This document shows positions 34,190-45,720 of a stretch of 64,000 nt of DNA, piece by piece (position 1 is the stretch's first letter; every line of letters begins with the position of its first letter). Made by a program: the position numbers and the translations under genes. Source of the stretch: Diabrotica undecimpunctata (Eukaryota; Arthropoda; Insecta; Coleoptera; Chrysomelidae). The stretch covers positions 162,498,328 through 162,562,327 of the forward strand of contig NC_092806.1 of assembly GCF_040954645.1 (NCBI RefSeq), written 5' to 3'. The notes beneath the pieces were generated by a model. The model did not search any database. It was not told the DNA's origin and worked only from the letters and a program-made list of their open reading frames with translations.

Positions 34190-37100
34190 AGTGACTTGCT
34201 GATTAAAAAAATCTAAACACGTGGCCAGAAATGATGCACCGTTTTGCCGGAAAATCGAAAAAGCTGTAGACCATTGGATTTTTATGAAATTTGGTTAAAC
34301 GGCTATATTGGCGTCAATTTTGGTCCGAGAGTCAAGCGAATACACATTTCCTACATAAAATTGGCCGCTGGGTCTTCTGCCATACTCAGAATTTTCCTTC
34401 ATCTGACGGTTCGTAAGAACAATTTCCACTTGGATGTCTGTATTTGCTGAAAATTTCGAGAAAATTAAAAGTGTGTATTTTGTTTGAAATTTGAATTATT
34501 TCGATTAAGGGTGAATTGCTAATTAAAAACATCTAAACACGTGGCCAGAAATTCTGCAAAGTTTTGCCGGAAAATCGAAAAAACTGTAGATCATTGGACT
34601 TTTATCAAATTTCGTTAATCGGCTATGTTGGCGTCAATTTTGGTCCTAGAGTCAAGCGAATGGACATTTCCTACATAAAATTCACCGCTCGTTCTTCTGC
34701 CATACTCAGAATTTTTGTATATCTAACTGTTCGTGAGAGAAATTTCCACTTGGATGTATTTATTCGCTGAAAATTTCGAGAAAATTAAAAGTGTATATTT
34801 TGTTTGAAATTTGAATTATTTCAATTAAGGGTGACTTGCTGATTAAAAAAATCTAAACATATGGCTAAAAATATGCACCGTTTTGCCGGAAAATCGAAAA
34901 AACTGTAGATTTTTTAATTCGATTTTTCCTCTTTTTCGGCAAACTGGGGTTAAGGGATCAGAAAAAAACACATGTTTGGAATAAGCTGAACCAAGTGCAT
35001 GTACCAAAACGTTAAACAAATTTTTTTTTTTTGGAAAATTTGGAAAATTTTTTAAAAGGGGGTACCCTTGGATTTTTATCAAATTTGGTTAATCGGCTAT
35101 ATTGGCGTCAATTTTGGTCCGAGAGTCAAGCGAATACACATTTCCTACATAAAATTGGCCGCTCGGTCTTCTGTCATACTCAGAATTTTCCTACATCTGA
35201 CGGTTCGTGACAAAAATTTCCACTTGGGTGTCTGTATTTGCTGAAAATTTCGAGAAAATTAAAAGTGTGTATTTTGTTTGAAATTTGAATTATTTCGATT
35301 AAGGGTGAATTGCTAATTAAAAAAATCTAAACACGTGGCCAGAAATTCTGCACCCTTTTGCCGGAAAATCGAAAAAATTGTAGAACATTGGATTTTTATC
35401 AAATTTCGTTAATCGGCTTTGTTGGAGTCAATTTTGGTCCTAGAGTCAAGCGAATGGACATTTCCTACATAAAATTGACCGCTCTTTCTTCTGCCATACT
35501 CAGAATTTTCCTATATCTAACTGTTCGTGAGAAAAATTTCCACTTGGATGTATTTGTTCGCTGAAAATTTCGAGAAAAGTAAAAGTGTATATTTTGTTTG
35601 AAATTTGAATTATTTCAATTAAGGGTGACTTGCTGATTAAAAAAATCTAAACATATCGCTAAAATATGCAACGTTTTGCCTGAAAATCGAAAAAACTGTA
35701 GATTTTTTAAATCGATTTTTCCTCTTTTGCGGCAAACTGGGGTTAAGGGATCAGAAAAAAACACATGTTTGGAATAAGCTGAACCAAGTGCATGTACCAA
35801 AACATTAAACAAATTTTTTTTTTTTTGGAAAATTTGGAAAAATTTTTAAAAGGGGGTACCCTTGGATTTTTATCAAATTTGGTTAATCGGCTATATTGGC
35901 GTCAATTTTGGTCCGAGAGTCAAGCGAATACACATTTCCTACATAAAATTGGCCGCTCGGTCTTCTGCCATACTCAGAATTTTCCTACATCTGACGGTTC
36001 GTGAGAAAAATTTCCACTTGGGTGTCTGTATTTGCTGAAAATTTCGAGAAAATTAAAAGTGTGTATTTTGTTTAAAATTTGAATTATTTCGATTAAGGGT
36101 GAATTGCTAATTAAAAAAATCTAAACACGTGGCCAGAAATTCTGCACCGTTTTGAAGGAAAATCGAAAAAACTGTAGAACATTGGATTTTTATCAAATTT
36201 CGTTAATCGGCTTTGTTGGAGTCAATTTTGGTCCTAGAGTCAAGCGAATGGACATTTCCTACATAAAATTGACCGCTCTTTCTTCTGCCATACTCAGAAT
36301 TTTCCTATATCTAACTGTTCGTGAGAAAAATTTCCACTTGGATGTATTTGTTCGCTGAAAATTTCGAGAAAAGTAAAAGTGTATATTTTGTTTGAAATTT
36401 GAATTATTTCAATTAAGGGTGACTTGCTGATTAAAAAAATCTAAACATATCGCTAAAATATGCACCGTTTTGCCGGAAAATCGAAAAAACTGTAGATTTT
36501 TTAAATCGATTTTTCCTCTTTTGCGGCAAACTGGGGTTAAGGGATCAGAAAAAAACACATGTTTGGAATAAGCTGAACCAAGTGCATGTACCAAAACGTT
36601 AAACAAATTTTTTTTTTTTGGAAAATTTGGAAAATTTTTTAAAAGGGGGTACCCTTGGATTTTTATCAAATTTGGTTAATCGGCTATATTGGCGTCAATT
36701 TTGGTCCGAGAGTCAAGCGAATACACATTTCCTACATAAAATTGGCCGCTCGGTCTTCTGCCATACTCAGAATTTTCCTACATCTGACGGTTCGTGAGAA
36801 AAATTTCCACTTGGGTGCCTGTATTTGCTGAAAATTTCGAGAAAATTAAAAGTGTGTATTTTGTTTGAAATTTGAATTATTTCGATTAAGGGTGAATTGC
36901 TAATTAAAAAAATCTCAACACGTGGCCAGAAATTCTGCACCGTTTTGCCGGAAAATCGAAAAAACTGTAGAACATTGGATTTTTATCAAATTTCGTTAAT
37001 CGGCTTTGTTGGCGTCAATTTTGGTCCTAGAGTCAAGCGAATGGACATTTCCTACATAAAATTGACCGCTCTTTCTTCTGCCATACTCAGAATTTTCCTA

Positions 37101-39707
37101 TATCTAACTGTTCGTGAGAAAAATTTCCACTTGGATGTATTTGTTCGCTGAAAATTTCGAGAAAATTAAAAGTGTATATTTTGTTTGAAATTTGAATTAT
37201 TTCAATTAAGGGTGACTTGCTGATTAAAAAAATCCAAACACGTGGCCAGAAATTCTGCACCGTTTTGCCGGAAAATCGAAAAAACTGTAGAACATTGGAT
37301 TTTTATCAAATTTCGTTAATAGGCTATGTTGGCGTCAATTTTGGTCCTAGAGTCAAGCGAATGGACATTTCCTACATAAAATTGACCGCTCGTTCTTCTG
37401 CCATACTTACAATTTTCCTATATCTAACTGTTCGTGAGAAAAATTTCCACTTGGATGTATTTGTTCGCTGAAAATTTCGAGAAAATTAAAAGTGGATATA
37501 TTGTTTGAAATTTGAATTATTTCAATTAAGGGTGACTTGCTGATTAAAAAAATCTAAATATATGGCTAAAAATATGCACCGTTTTGCCGGAAAATCGAAA
37601 AAACTGTAGATTTTCTAAATCGATTTTTCCTCTTTTTTGGCAAAATGGGGTTAAGGGATCAGAAAAAAACACATGTTTGGAATAAGCTGAACCAAGTGCA
37701 TGTACCAAAAAATTAAACAAAATTTTTTTTTTGTAAAATTTGGAAAAATTTTTAAAAGGGGGTACCCTTGGATTTTTATCAAATTTGGTTAATCGGCTAT
37801 ATTGGCGTCAATTTTGGTCCGAGAGTCAAGCGAATACACATTTCCTACATAAAATTGGCCGCTCGGTCTTCTGCCATACTCAGAATTTTCCTACATCTGA
37901 CGGTTCGTGAGAAAAATTTCCACTTGGATGTCTGCATTTCCTGAAAATTTCGAGAAAATTAAAAGTGTGTATTTTGTTTGAAATTTGAATTATTTCGATT
38001 AAGGGTGAATTTCTAATTAAAAAAATCTAAACACGTGGCCAGAAATTCTGCACCGTTTTGCCGGAAAATCGAAAAAACTGTACAACATTGGATTTTTATC
38101 AAATTTCGTTAATCGGCTATGTTGGCGTCAATTTTGGTCCTAGAGTCAAGCGAATGGACATTTCCTACATAAAATTGACCGCTCGTTCTTCTGCCATACT
38201 CAGAATTTTCCTATATCTAACCGTTCGTTAGAAAAATTTCCACTTGGATGTATTTGTTCGCTGAAAATTTCGAGAAAATTAAAAGTGTATATTTTGTTTG
38301 AAATTTGAATTATTTCAATTTAGGGTGACTTGCTGATTAAAAAAATCTAAACACGTGGCCAGAAATTATGCACCGTTTTGCCGAAAAATCGAAAAAACTG
38401 TAGACCATTGGATTTTTATAAAATTTCGTTAATCGGCTTTATTGGCATCAATTTTGTTCCGAGAGTCAAGCGAATACACATTTCCTACATAAAATTGGCC
38501 GCTCGTTCTTCTGCCATACTCAGAATTTTCCTACATCTGACGGTTCGTGAGAAAAATTTCCACTTGTATGTCTGTATTAGCTGAAAATTTCGAGAAAATT
38601 AAAAGTGTATATTTTGTTTAAAATTTGAATTATTTCGATTAAGGGTGACTTGCTGATTAAAGAGATTTAAACACGTGGCCAGAAATTATGCACCCTTTTG
38701 CCTGAAAATCGAAAAAAATAGATTTTTTAATTCGATTTATCCTCTTTTCCGCCAAACTGGGGTTAGGGGATCAGAAAAAAACACATGTTTGGAATAAGCT
38801 GGACCAAGTGCATGTACCAAAACATTAAACGATTTTTTTTTTTGGAAAATTTGGAAAAATTTTTCCAAGGGGGTACCCTTGGATTTTTATCAAATTTGGT
38901 TAATCAGCTATATTGGCGTCAATTTTGGTAAGAGAGTCAAGCGAATAGACATTTCCTACATAAAATTGGACGCTCGTTCTTCTGTCATACTCAGAATTTT
39001 CCTACATCTGACGGTTCGTGAGAAAAATTTCCACTTGTATGTCTGTATTAGCTGAAAATTTCGAGAAAATTAAAAGTGTATATTTTGTTTCAAATTTGAA
39101 TTATTTCAATTTAGGGTGACTTGCTGATTAAAAAAATCTAAACACGTGGCCAGAAATTATGCACCGTTTTGCCGGAAAATCGAAAAAACTGTAGACCATT
39201 GGATTTTTATAAAATTTCGTTAATCGGCTATATTGGCATCAATTTTGTTCCGAGAGTCAAGCGAATACACATTTCCTACATAAAATTGGCCGCTCGTTCT
39301 TCTGCCATACTCAGAATTTTCCTACATCTGACGGATCGTGAGAAAAATTTCCACTTGGATGTCTGTATTTGCTGAAAATTTCGAGAAAATTAGAAGTGTA
39401 TATTTTGTTTGAAATTTGAATTATTTCGATTAAGGGTGACTTGCTGATTAAAAAATCTAAACACGTGGCCAGAAATTATGCACCGTTTTGCCGGAAAATC
39501 GAAAAAACTGTAGACCATTGGATTTTTATAAAATTTCGTTAATCGGCTATATTGGCATCAATTTTGTTCCGAGAGTCAAGCGAATACACATTTCCTACAT
39601 AAAATTGGCCGCTCGTTCTTCTGCCATACTCAGAATTTTCCTACATCTGACGGTTTGTGAGAAAAATTTCCACTTGGATGTCTATTTGCTGAAAATTTCG
39701 AGAAAAT
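34190..39707. repeat. satellite array with two monomer lengths and higher-order structure
   Basis: Fifteen head-to-tail monomers start at 34190, 34511, 34831, 35305, 35625, 36099, 36419, 36892, 37212, 37532, 38005, 38325, 38645, 39116 and 39436. Ten are short (S, 320 bp; the last stops at about 39707) and five are long (L, 471-474 bp: 34831, 35625, 36419, 37532, 38645). Each begins GTGA(A/C)TTGCTAATT or GTGACTTGCTGATT. Order is S S L S L S L S S L S S L S S. L plus S forms a dimer of 791-794 bp, three in a row from 34831. L differs by an extra segment of about 155 bp inserted after CTGTAGA. Neighbouring dimers are almost identical. No transcription unit is evident. Confidence 0.95.
34910..35067. 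repeat. L-monomer-specific insert (first of five)
   Basis: Where S monomers read CTGTAGA-CCAT-TGGATTTTTAT, the L monomers replace the four bases with about 155-158 bp that start ATTTTTTAA.TCGATTTTTC and end in GGGGGTACCCT. The insert is the same in all five L copies (35703-35861, 36495-36656, 37611-37768 and 38717-38879 are the others, approximate edges). It contains AAACACATGTTTGGAAT and a run of T residues. Confidence 0.85.
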
Positions 39708-41059
39708 AGCTTCGGAACAATAATATTTCCTTAAGTTGGCAACAAAACTGAAGATTAAAAATTAACAGCAAAATAATGAACGGTCTATAATAGTTTTTTT
39801 ATTTTCCAGATCGTAATCTAATAAAGTAATAAGTTCTTATTAGTATTAAGTGTCTTTATAATATGTATTTTCACATTACGTCCTCGGTATGTATAAAGCT
39901 TAGCTTTTTTTATCTTCCGCATATCATTCTATTCTACCCAATGGAGGAACACCCTTCCCAATTTTCTGGCATTCAGTTTGGAATTCTTGCGTGCTAATGA
40001 CGGCTTTAAATATTACATCTTGCCGACGATGATAGTAACAAATGACTGTTTTGTTGCCCTACGCCCTTGGAAATTACTTTTTCATCTATTTCTGTTGGTC
40101 TAAATATATACATCGGTTTCTTAATTTAGCAGAAGTTGTCATTTAAGGAATTAGGACTTATATACTAATGAATTAATATTCGTTTATACATATTATTAAA
40201 ATCAACTTATCACAGTTCAATTATATAATCTAGGACTAGGATTTTCGTGAAGGTTTTACGTTTTTAGGGTTTTCTGTTTAATAAATAATTTAATGTTATT
40301 TTTTTGACTGTTTGTTTTTCTTTCTCAAGTAAAGCTTTTCTTTTTATTTAACTTCTTAATTCCAGGGAATTCTTAATTCCTTGTTTTTATGTCTGAACTT
40401 TCTTTTTGTGTCAATTACCTGATCTGACCAAAATTATCTATTGACTTGTTGTTGCTATATATTTAAGCTATATATCCATATTTGCTTTTAGAAATAATAA
40501 AATTGAATAGAATTTTTTACATAGAAAAAATTTTAACGCTTGTAAGGAAATTCGATCCTTAACATTTTACACTACGACTCAAGCGTAGTGGCCGTAATGG
40601 CTTTACCAGTACAGGATGTACATGGTTGGTAAGCGCCCCTTATAAACAAATCTAACTGTGCCGTTACATTGCCATATATATTCTACTGTAAAAGGAGAAA
40701 GGAAAAAAATAGAAAAAGCATCGAGGAATGCCGTTAGTGGTACAGGAGCATATGTGTAAAAATAAACAAAAAAATGCAATAGATAAAAATAGCAGCACTG
40801 ATTGGCCCGACATATGTAGTGACTTTGTCATTATAGATTTGTTCATAGGCGTAGCCATAGAATGGAGAAAATTAATCCGGGAATGTAAAACCGAATCTAA
40901 GTGAAGACTTAAGAGTAATTATGAAAGATTGGTCCTAATAATTTGATAATAAAATTAAGTATTAAGATACATACATATTTTTTGAAAGGCTTCTTGTTGA
41001 AAATGCGTCTTAAAATAAAATATTGTAACACTGACGGGGACTAAGGTATTTAGATAATT
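39708..41059. other. gene-free stretch at the satellite edge
   Basis: Starts with AGCTTCGGAACAATAA, a motif also seen at 44773 and 58580. 40571-40591 is a hairpin (CACTACG, 7-base loop, CGTAGTG). No gene recognised. Confidence 0.45.
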
Positions 41060-41079
41060 TATTAATGTGTTTTTTTACA

Positions 41080-41755
41080 AACATCATTTCAACTCAGCAA
41101 TGAACAATTCATTGGCAATTTTCTAAAACTAAGAGCTCAACCTCCCCTATTTCCAATAGCGAGTTTGCGGAATTTTTCTGTCTCTGCTATGATATATATC
41201 TGTATAGGTTTTTCCCAATTATCAGATAAGATTTTTATGCTTATTCAGTTAGTAGTTGCCAAATAGCTTCAAGATTAAATGTGGAATTGTTGCTTGGGAC
41301 ATATTTCTTCGTTTGAGCCGAGTAGTTCAATGGGGTTTAATTTCGCAATAATTTGGTGATAATTTCTTGTCATTTCATCTACAACATACTTAAACTTTAA
41401 TGATTTTTTTCTTACCAACCAAACTAAGAGCTCTTCTTTTTCTAATAAGTAGGAAATGTATCAATTGCAAAATAGTCTTCGTCTTTGATAGAGTTTGAGA
41501 CAAATTCTAAAAAACTCTAATCACCGAATCCTTTATCTCCTCCAATAAGAGTGATAATCAAACCTTTACCAATAGGAAATTTTAATCCAGTAGAAAAACC
41601 TGTAGTAAACGTTTGTCACGCATTTTTAACTAGTTTATATTCCAAAACTTTTTTTATAGAATGTCGTTCCTTATTTTCTTCTTTTCTCAGTTTTGAAATT
41701 TCTCTTAAATATCTCCTCCTCAAAAATATATCTTACTCCTTTTTTAAGTGTTGAA
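41080..41755 (-). pseudogene. IS630/Tc1-type DDE transposase relic
   Basis: The minus strand reads FLRRRYLREISKLRKEENK, FSTGLKFPIGKGLIITLIGG, DKGF, SNSIKDEDY, then after a frameshift KEELLVWLVRKKSLKFKYVV, DEMTRNYHQI, LNPIELLGS, YVPSNNSTFNLEAIWQLLTE. KYVVDEMA..H........LNPIELIW with a following NNTTFNL is the C-terminal pattern of a widespread arthropod transposase family in the IS630/Tc1 group. The LNPIE Glu region is present; the HCELNP context and the earlier catalytic Asp motifs are deleted or unreadable. Stops at several points. Confidence 0.6.
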
Positions 41756-41781
41756 TAGGGTGCCTATGTCAGTCCATTTTA

Positions 41782-42085
41782 ACTTATTTTAATCAAATAA
41801 AAGTCAGATATCGAGCACAGTTTTTATTAAATCTTGCCCAAGTACTTTCGCTCCTAGAGCATCTTCATGGGAATTTCGTTAACATTAGGCTATCCAACAA
41901 TATAGTGAATGTCATAAACATTCACTGATACATTTACACAACACGAGACAAAGGAAAAACAGTTTAAAATTATTATAAATTCGAAGAAGCTACATATTGG
42001 GTGACATCAGGAGAGAGAATCTGATCTGAATCATTCAATAAAAACTGTGCTCGATATCTGCCTTTTATTTGATTAAAACTAATTT
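41782..42085. mobile_element. MITE with inverted repeats of about 45 bp
   Basis: 41787-41829 (ATTTTAATCAAATAAAAGTC then AGATATCGAGCACAG, TTTTTATT) is matched as reverse complement at 42037-42082, with about three mismatches. About 205 bp lie between, with no coding. The interior starts with AGTACTTTCGCTCCTAGAG. Long inverted ends around a short non-coding core define a MITE. It lies 27 bp from an IS630/Tc1-type relic, a possible source of transposase, but no shared ends were shown. Confidence 0.8.
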
Positions 42086-42199
42086 ATTCGAGCATTCTAC
42101 CTTATATCACTTCATTTCAATTTAGTTGAAACGAAATAAAAAAGAGTCTCACAATTAATTTATTCTACCACGCATGACCGGTTCGCATACTACAATTTA

Positions 42200-43556
42200 C
42201 TATGCATCCTCAGGTCTCTGGTAGGGCAAAATTAAATGATGCCGATACAAGGAATATTTTTAAATGTATGTGAAGCCATACTTAAAGCTCAGTTAATTAG
42301 CTAAAGAGACAATATACTAGCGAAGAAGCATGGTGATTTATTGAAAGTGATAGATCAACAGCTACTGAAAAAGTATCATTTCCAAACATATCGGAAGAAC
42401 AGTGGTTACAACACTACAAAAACCTATTAACTGAAACAAGACTACAATATATTAAGAAAGAAACATCGATTAACAATAAGAACAAATGTAAATACACGTA
42501 GAAATGGTAAAAAGCTATTAACAAAATAAAAAATGGAAAATCATGCGGACCAACGGGAGTGAACCCAGAATTATTAAAAAACAAGAAGAACCTGATGACA
42601 TCTTTCACACAAATGGTAAACAAATACCTGAGTGGTTCCTAAACCAGTTAGGAAGAAATTCCTAACCAATGAAATTATCCATTTAAAAAAAATTCATATC
42701 ATCCATTAAAAAAATAAGCAACAAAGAAAACTGTTAGAATTATAGAGGTATATCAGTCACAAGTACAATTAGCAGATTGTATGGAAAAATTTTGGGAGAT
42801 CTAATAAAAGCAAAATTTATAGAAGAAAACTTGTGATTTGTCTTAGTACAAATACGGCGTCTACGCAGGATCTTCCGGGTCTGAATCCTTGTTCATCTGA
42901 TAAAGTTGTTAGTTTATATAAAACAGATAATAAATAAAAAATCATCAGTTAACTTACAAAGGCACACCTATTCATTGACATTTCAAAAGCCTGTGATTAT
43001 ATCGTCCAGCAAGCTAATGGAGGCATTCCGAAACAAATCCATTAATCAGACTCTCATAAATGCTATCAAAAACCTTTATAAAAACTCCACCTCAAAAATA
43101 AAAATGGAAAATAAACTATCCAGTGATTTCTCCGTGACAAAGAAATTACGTCAGGGGTGTTGTATATTGCCAACACTTTTTAAAAGCTATATTAAAGAAG
43201 CATTACTAAAATAGAAACATAAATGTTCAGGAATGGGAGTATTTTTAACATATAGAACAGTATTTAGCATACAGTTTGTAGATAATCAGGCAGCACTGGC
43301 AGGTGATAAAGAAGACGTGGAATATATAGCACCGAATGTAAAAGAAACCTACAAAGATTGTGGACATTAACTATACATATTTAAATGGTATCTATGCATA
43401 GGAAGGAAAATTTTTTTAATTCGTACAGCCGCTAGTGTGAAGAACTTAGAGGACGAAGGGCAATGGAAGGAATATGGAGTTTTAAACCGATTGTGTCTTA
43501 AACCGAGTATCTATTCTAACTTAATTGTACTATACTGAAATGAAGAAGAAGAAAAA
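42200..43556 (+). pseudogene. LINE relic with an inverted internal segment
   Basis: Reading in several frames: EEQWLQHYKNLLTE, INKIKNGKSCGPTGVNPELL, YRGISVTSTISRLYGKIL, then a segment on the opposite strand, then QIINKKSSVNLQRH, HLFIDISKACDYI, EAFRNKSINQTLINAIKNLY, KLRQGCCILPTLFKSYIKEA and FSIQFVDNQAALAGD (where YADDQ.L.A is expected). The element ends with GAAGAAGAAGAAA (43544-43556). KAFD is KACD and YADD is FVDN, so it is dead. RTE-like by its motifs and tail. Confidence 0.75.
42833..42912 (-). other. inverted piece of RT inside the LINE
   Basis: Within the plus-strand LINE, the minus strand of this interval encodes LSDEQGFRPGRSCVDAVFVL, the RT motif that belongs between LGDLIKAKFIEENL (upstream) and KQIINKKSSVN (downstream). 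Everything outside the interval is in normal order and orientation. Confidence 0.75.
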
Positions 43557-44559
43557 CACCTGGCGTAATTGAAACTACATCTATTAACTGATATTTTATT
43601 TTTTTGTTAGCGGTTTACTTATAGTAATAATTGCTAATGATTCAAAAATATTTATCTTCTATATTGTCAGTTTTAACAGTTATCATAACATCTTGTGTTT
43701 ATTGTGTTTAATTCTGAATACCATTTAGCTACCACATGCCTAGATAATGTCGAAAACATAAGTAAATATACGATACTGATGAAAACCAACAACTAAGGAA
43801 TATGCATTTACGGTTGCCTTGCAATTTTTTTTGTTTATGCATATTAAGTATAATGATAAAAAATTTTTTTGTAAAATTTCCCAATGGATCGTTGACGCAT
43901 ATAAAATGTGCATTTCCTGGTCGACGTTTACATTCTAAGGCATTTTCAATACCGTTTTTGCATTAAATGTTTTACATAATATTTAACTGAAAATACAAAA
44001 TATTACAAAAATATTTACTTTTTCTGCAAGAAATAATATTATTAAAATAGAAACAATTACAAACTTGTTAGTATTACGCCATCGTTTTTATATATATACA
44101 AAAATTTGCGTCACTATTGCTGGTGTGTTTTATTTAAAAGTATATGGAAATGTCATAGGGAAATATGTGAATGGTAATCTTTAGATCAAGAAGTCTTGAT
44201 TTTTTCGGCTATTTCTCTTGGTAACCAGTTATTATTCAATAGAAAAGTATTAAAATTATATTATAGTTCGTTTGAAAATTATTGATACTACCCTTTTTAT
44301 GACAGAGCTGATAATCGGCAGCACAGTGATGACATAAACCATATGAATGAATGAACCACATGAAGGAATATGCTGCGAGAAACAATACCACATTTATACA
44401 CTGCAACTACTAAATGACTGAATTTGTTTTAAAATCTACACACCCACAACCAACATAAAGATATGTTTCCGATGTTTTCGAGGATAATTTCCTCAAATTA
44501 TACATTTTCTACCGATCAATTCTTTCGTATTCATGGATATTGCCAATTATGATTTAAGA
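43557..44559. other. gene-free stretch
   Basis: AT-rich, no recognised gene. Confidence 0.5.
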
Positions 44560-44665
44560 TTAAAGAAACCATTACCTACAGTAACTGGTAAAAGAAAGAT
44601 GTGTTAGATTGGTTAACAAGCAAAGAAATAAAGGTAGAAGAAATACGTAGTCAAAGCTTCGTCGA
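44560..44665 (+). pseudogene. small fragment of an IS630/Tc1-type transposase
   Basis: Frame-corrected reading gives KKPLPTVTGKRK and DVLDWLTSKEIKVEEI. LP....RK.DI..WL...+I is the segment between the second catalytic Asp and the KYVVDEMA segment in the transposase family seen at 41080-41755. Too short to be sure. Confidence 0.35.
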
Positions 44666-44669
44666 TTGC

Positions 44670-45720
44670 AATCCACGTCCTACACTATCCTTGAACTTGC
44701 AAACATCAGTATACATTGCCACAGATTCTTAGAAGGTTCCAAGTATTGAGTTTAATAAGTTAATGATAATAATAGCTTCAGAACAATATTAATGTGAAAA
44801 TTATCACTATATGAGAATTTTACAATCTTGATATTCAGAAATAATGAATTGTATTCATCAAGATCTGACAAGAGTTGAGCTGGGATAATATAAATCACTA
44901 TAGATATATTGATTAGATTGAAATGCGATGCTTAGTAGAAAAGAATTTTTCTTCGACCATTATTTATTTGTAAGATTATGTTCATTTAATATTACCATAT
45001 TTGAATGCAGATTACTGTTGGTTTTAGATATTTTAAAAAGGAATTTGTTTGCAAGTAACCGCTTTCTGTGATTCAAATGAGGCTCAATAGCTTCTACATG
45101 AGAGATTTAACTAGAGGTGTCTTCATTACACCAAAACACACACGGAGGACTGAGTTCTGTAAGACATATATTTTGTTTAAAATCCGTGAACTATAGAGCC
45201 GTACAAGACACATCCATAATTCACTATGGACCTGATATAGGCACGATAGAATAGTAAAGCGGTTTCAACGCCAGCTCCCCAGCAAATTTTGGTGACCATT
45301 TTTAAAAAACACTTATTTTATTTTATTTTTATTCATCGGTCTGTCAGGTAATTAATATGTATTTTCCATGTTAATTTTCTATTAAGTACCTTGCCAAGAT
45401 ATGTGACGGAGTCCTTAAGGGGAAAATTATAAAAACCTAGGACAATGTGTCTACTGAAAACACAAACTTTAGAGTTGGAGTAGGAAATCTGAAAACCATT
45501 TAATGTTAATCATTCATGAACAACACCAAACATATCTTTAAGATAATCCATATTGGTATCAAATTGAATATTTTCAGTATTATATTCAGAGGTCATCTGC
45601 ATACTGTAGTATTTTAAACAAATAAAAACTTAATTGGTGTAAATCAATAGTATACAAATCAAATCAAAAAGAAAAGGGCTCAAAACTGAAACACTGTTTT
45701 ACATTTATATAAATTACTTT
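44670..45720 (-). pseudogene. Jockey/I-like LINE RT and possible RNase H relic
   Basis: From right to left: SVLSPFLFDL, LQYADDL (minus, near 45590), DYLKDMFGVVHEWLTLNGFQ, VTYLGKVLNRKLTWKIHINY, AYIRSIVNYGCVLYGS, LNKIYVLQNSVLRVCFGVMK, HRKRLLANKF-like pieces, and finally VAMYTDVCKFKDSVGRGLQ (44670-44730), which resembles the first RNase H motif (TDGSK). YADD is intact but stops and frame changes are frequent. The element is 5'-truncated. Confidence 0.75.

Noticed and set aside
34843..36669. Minus-strand open frames of 65-86 codons in the long monomers
   Set aside because: Repeats of the same accidental frame in near-identical monomers.
34190..39707. CRISPR-like repeat/spacer structure
   Set aside because: Whole monomers are repeated head to tail with no unique spacers, in an insect-type genome.
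34244..39709. Satellite open frames as a tandem gene family
   Set aside because: No ATG, period not divisible by three, no recognisable domain. Listed only as a low-interest check.
40571..40591. Hairpin CACTACG..CGTAGTG as part of a tRNA
   Set aside because: No acceptor, D or T arm could be fitted around it.
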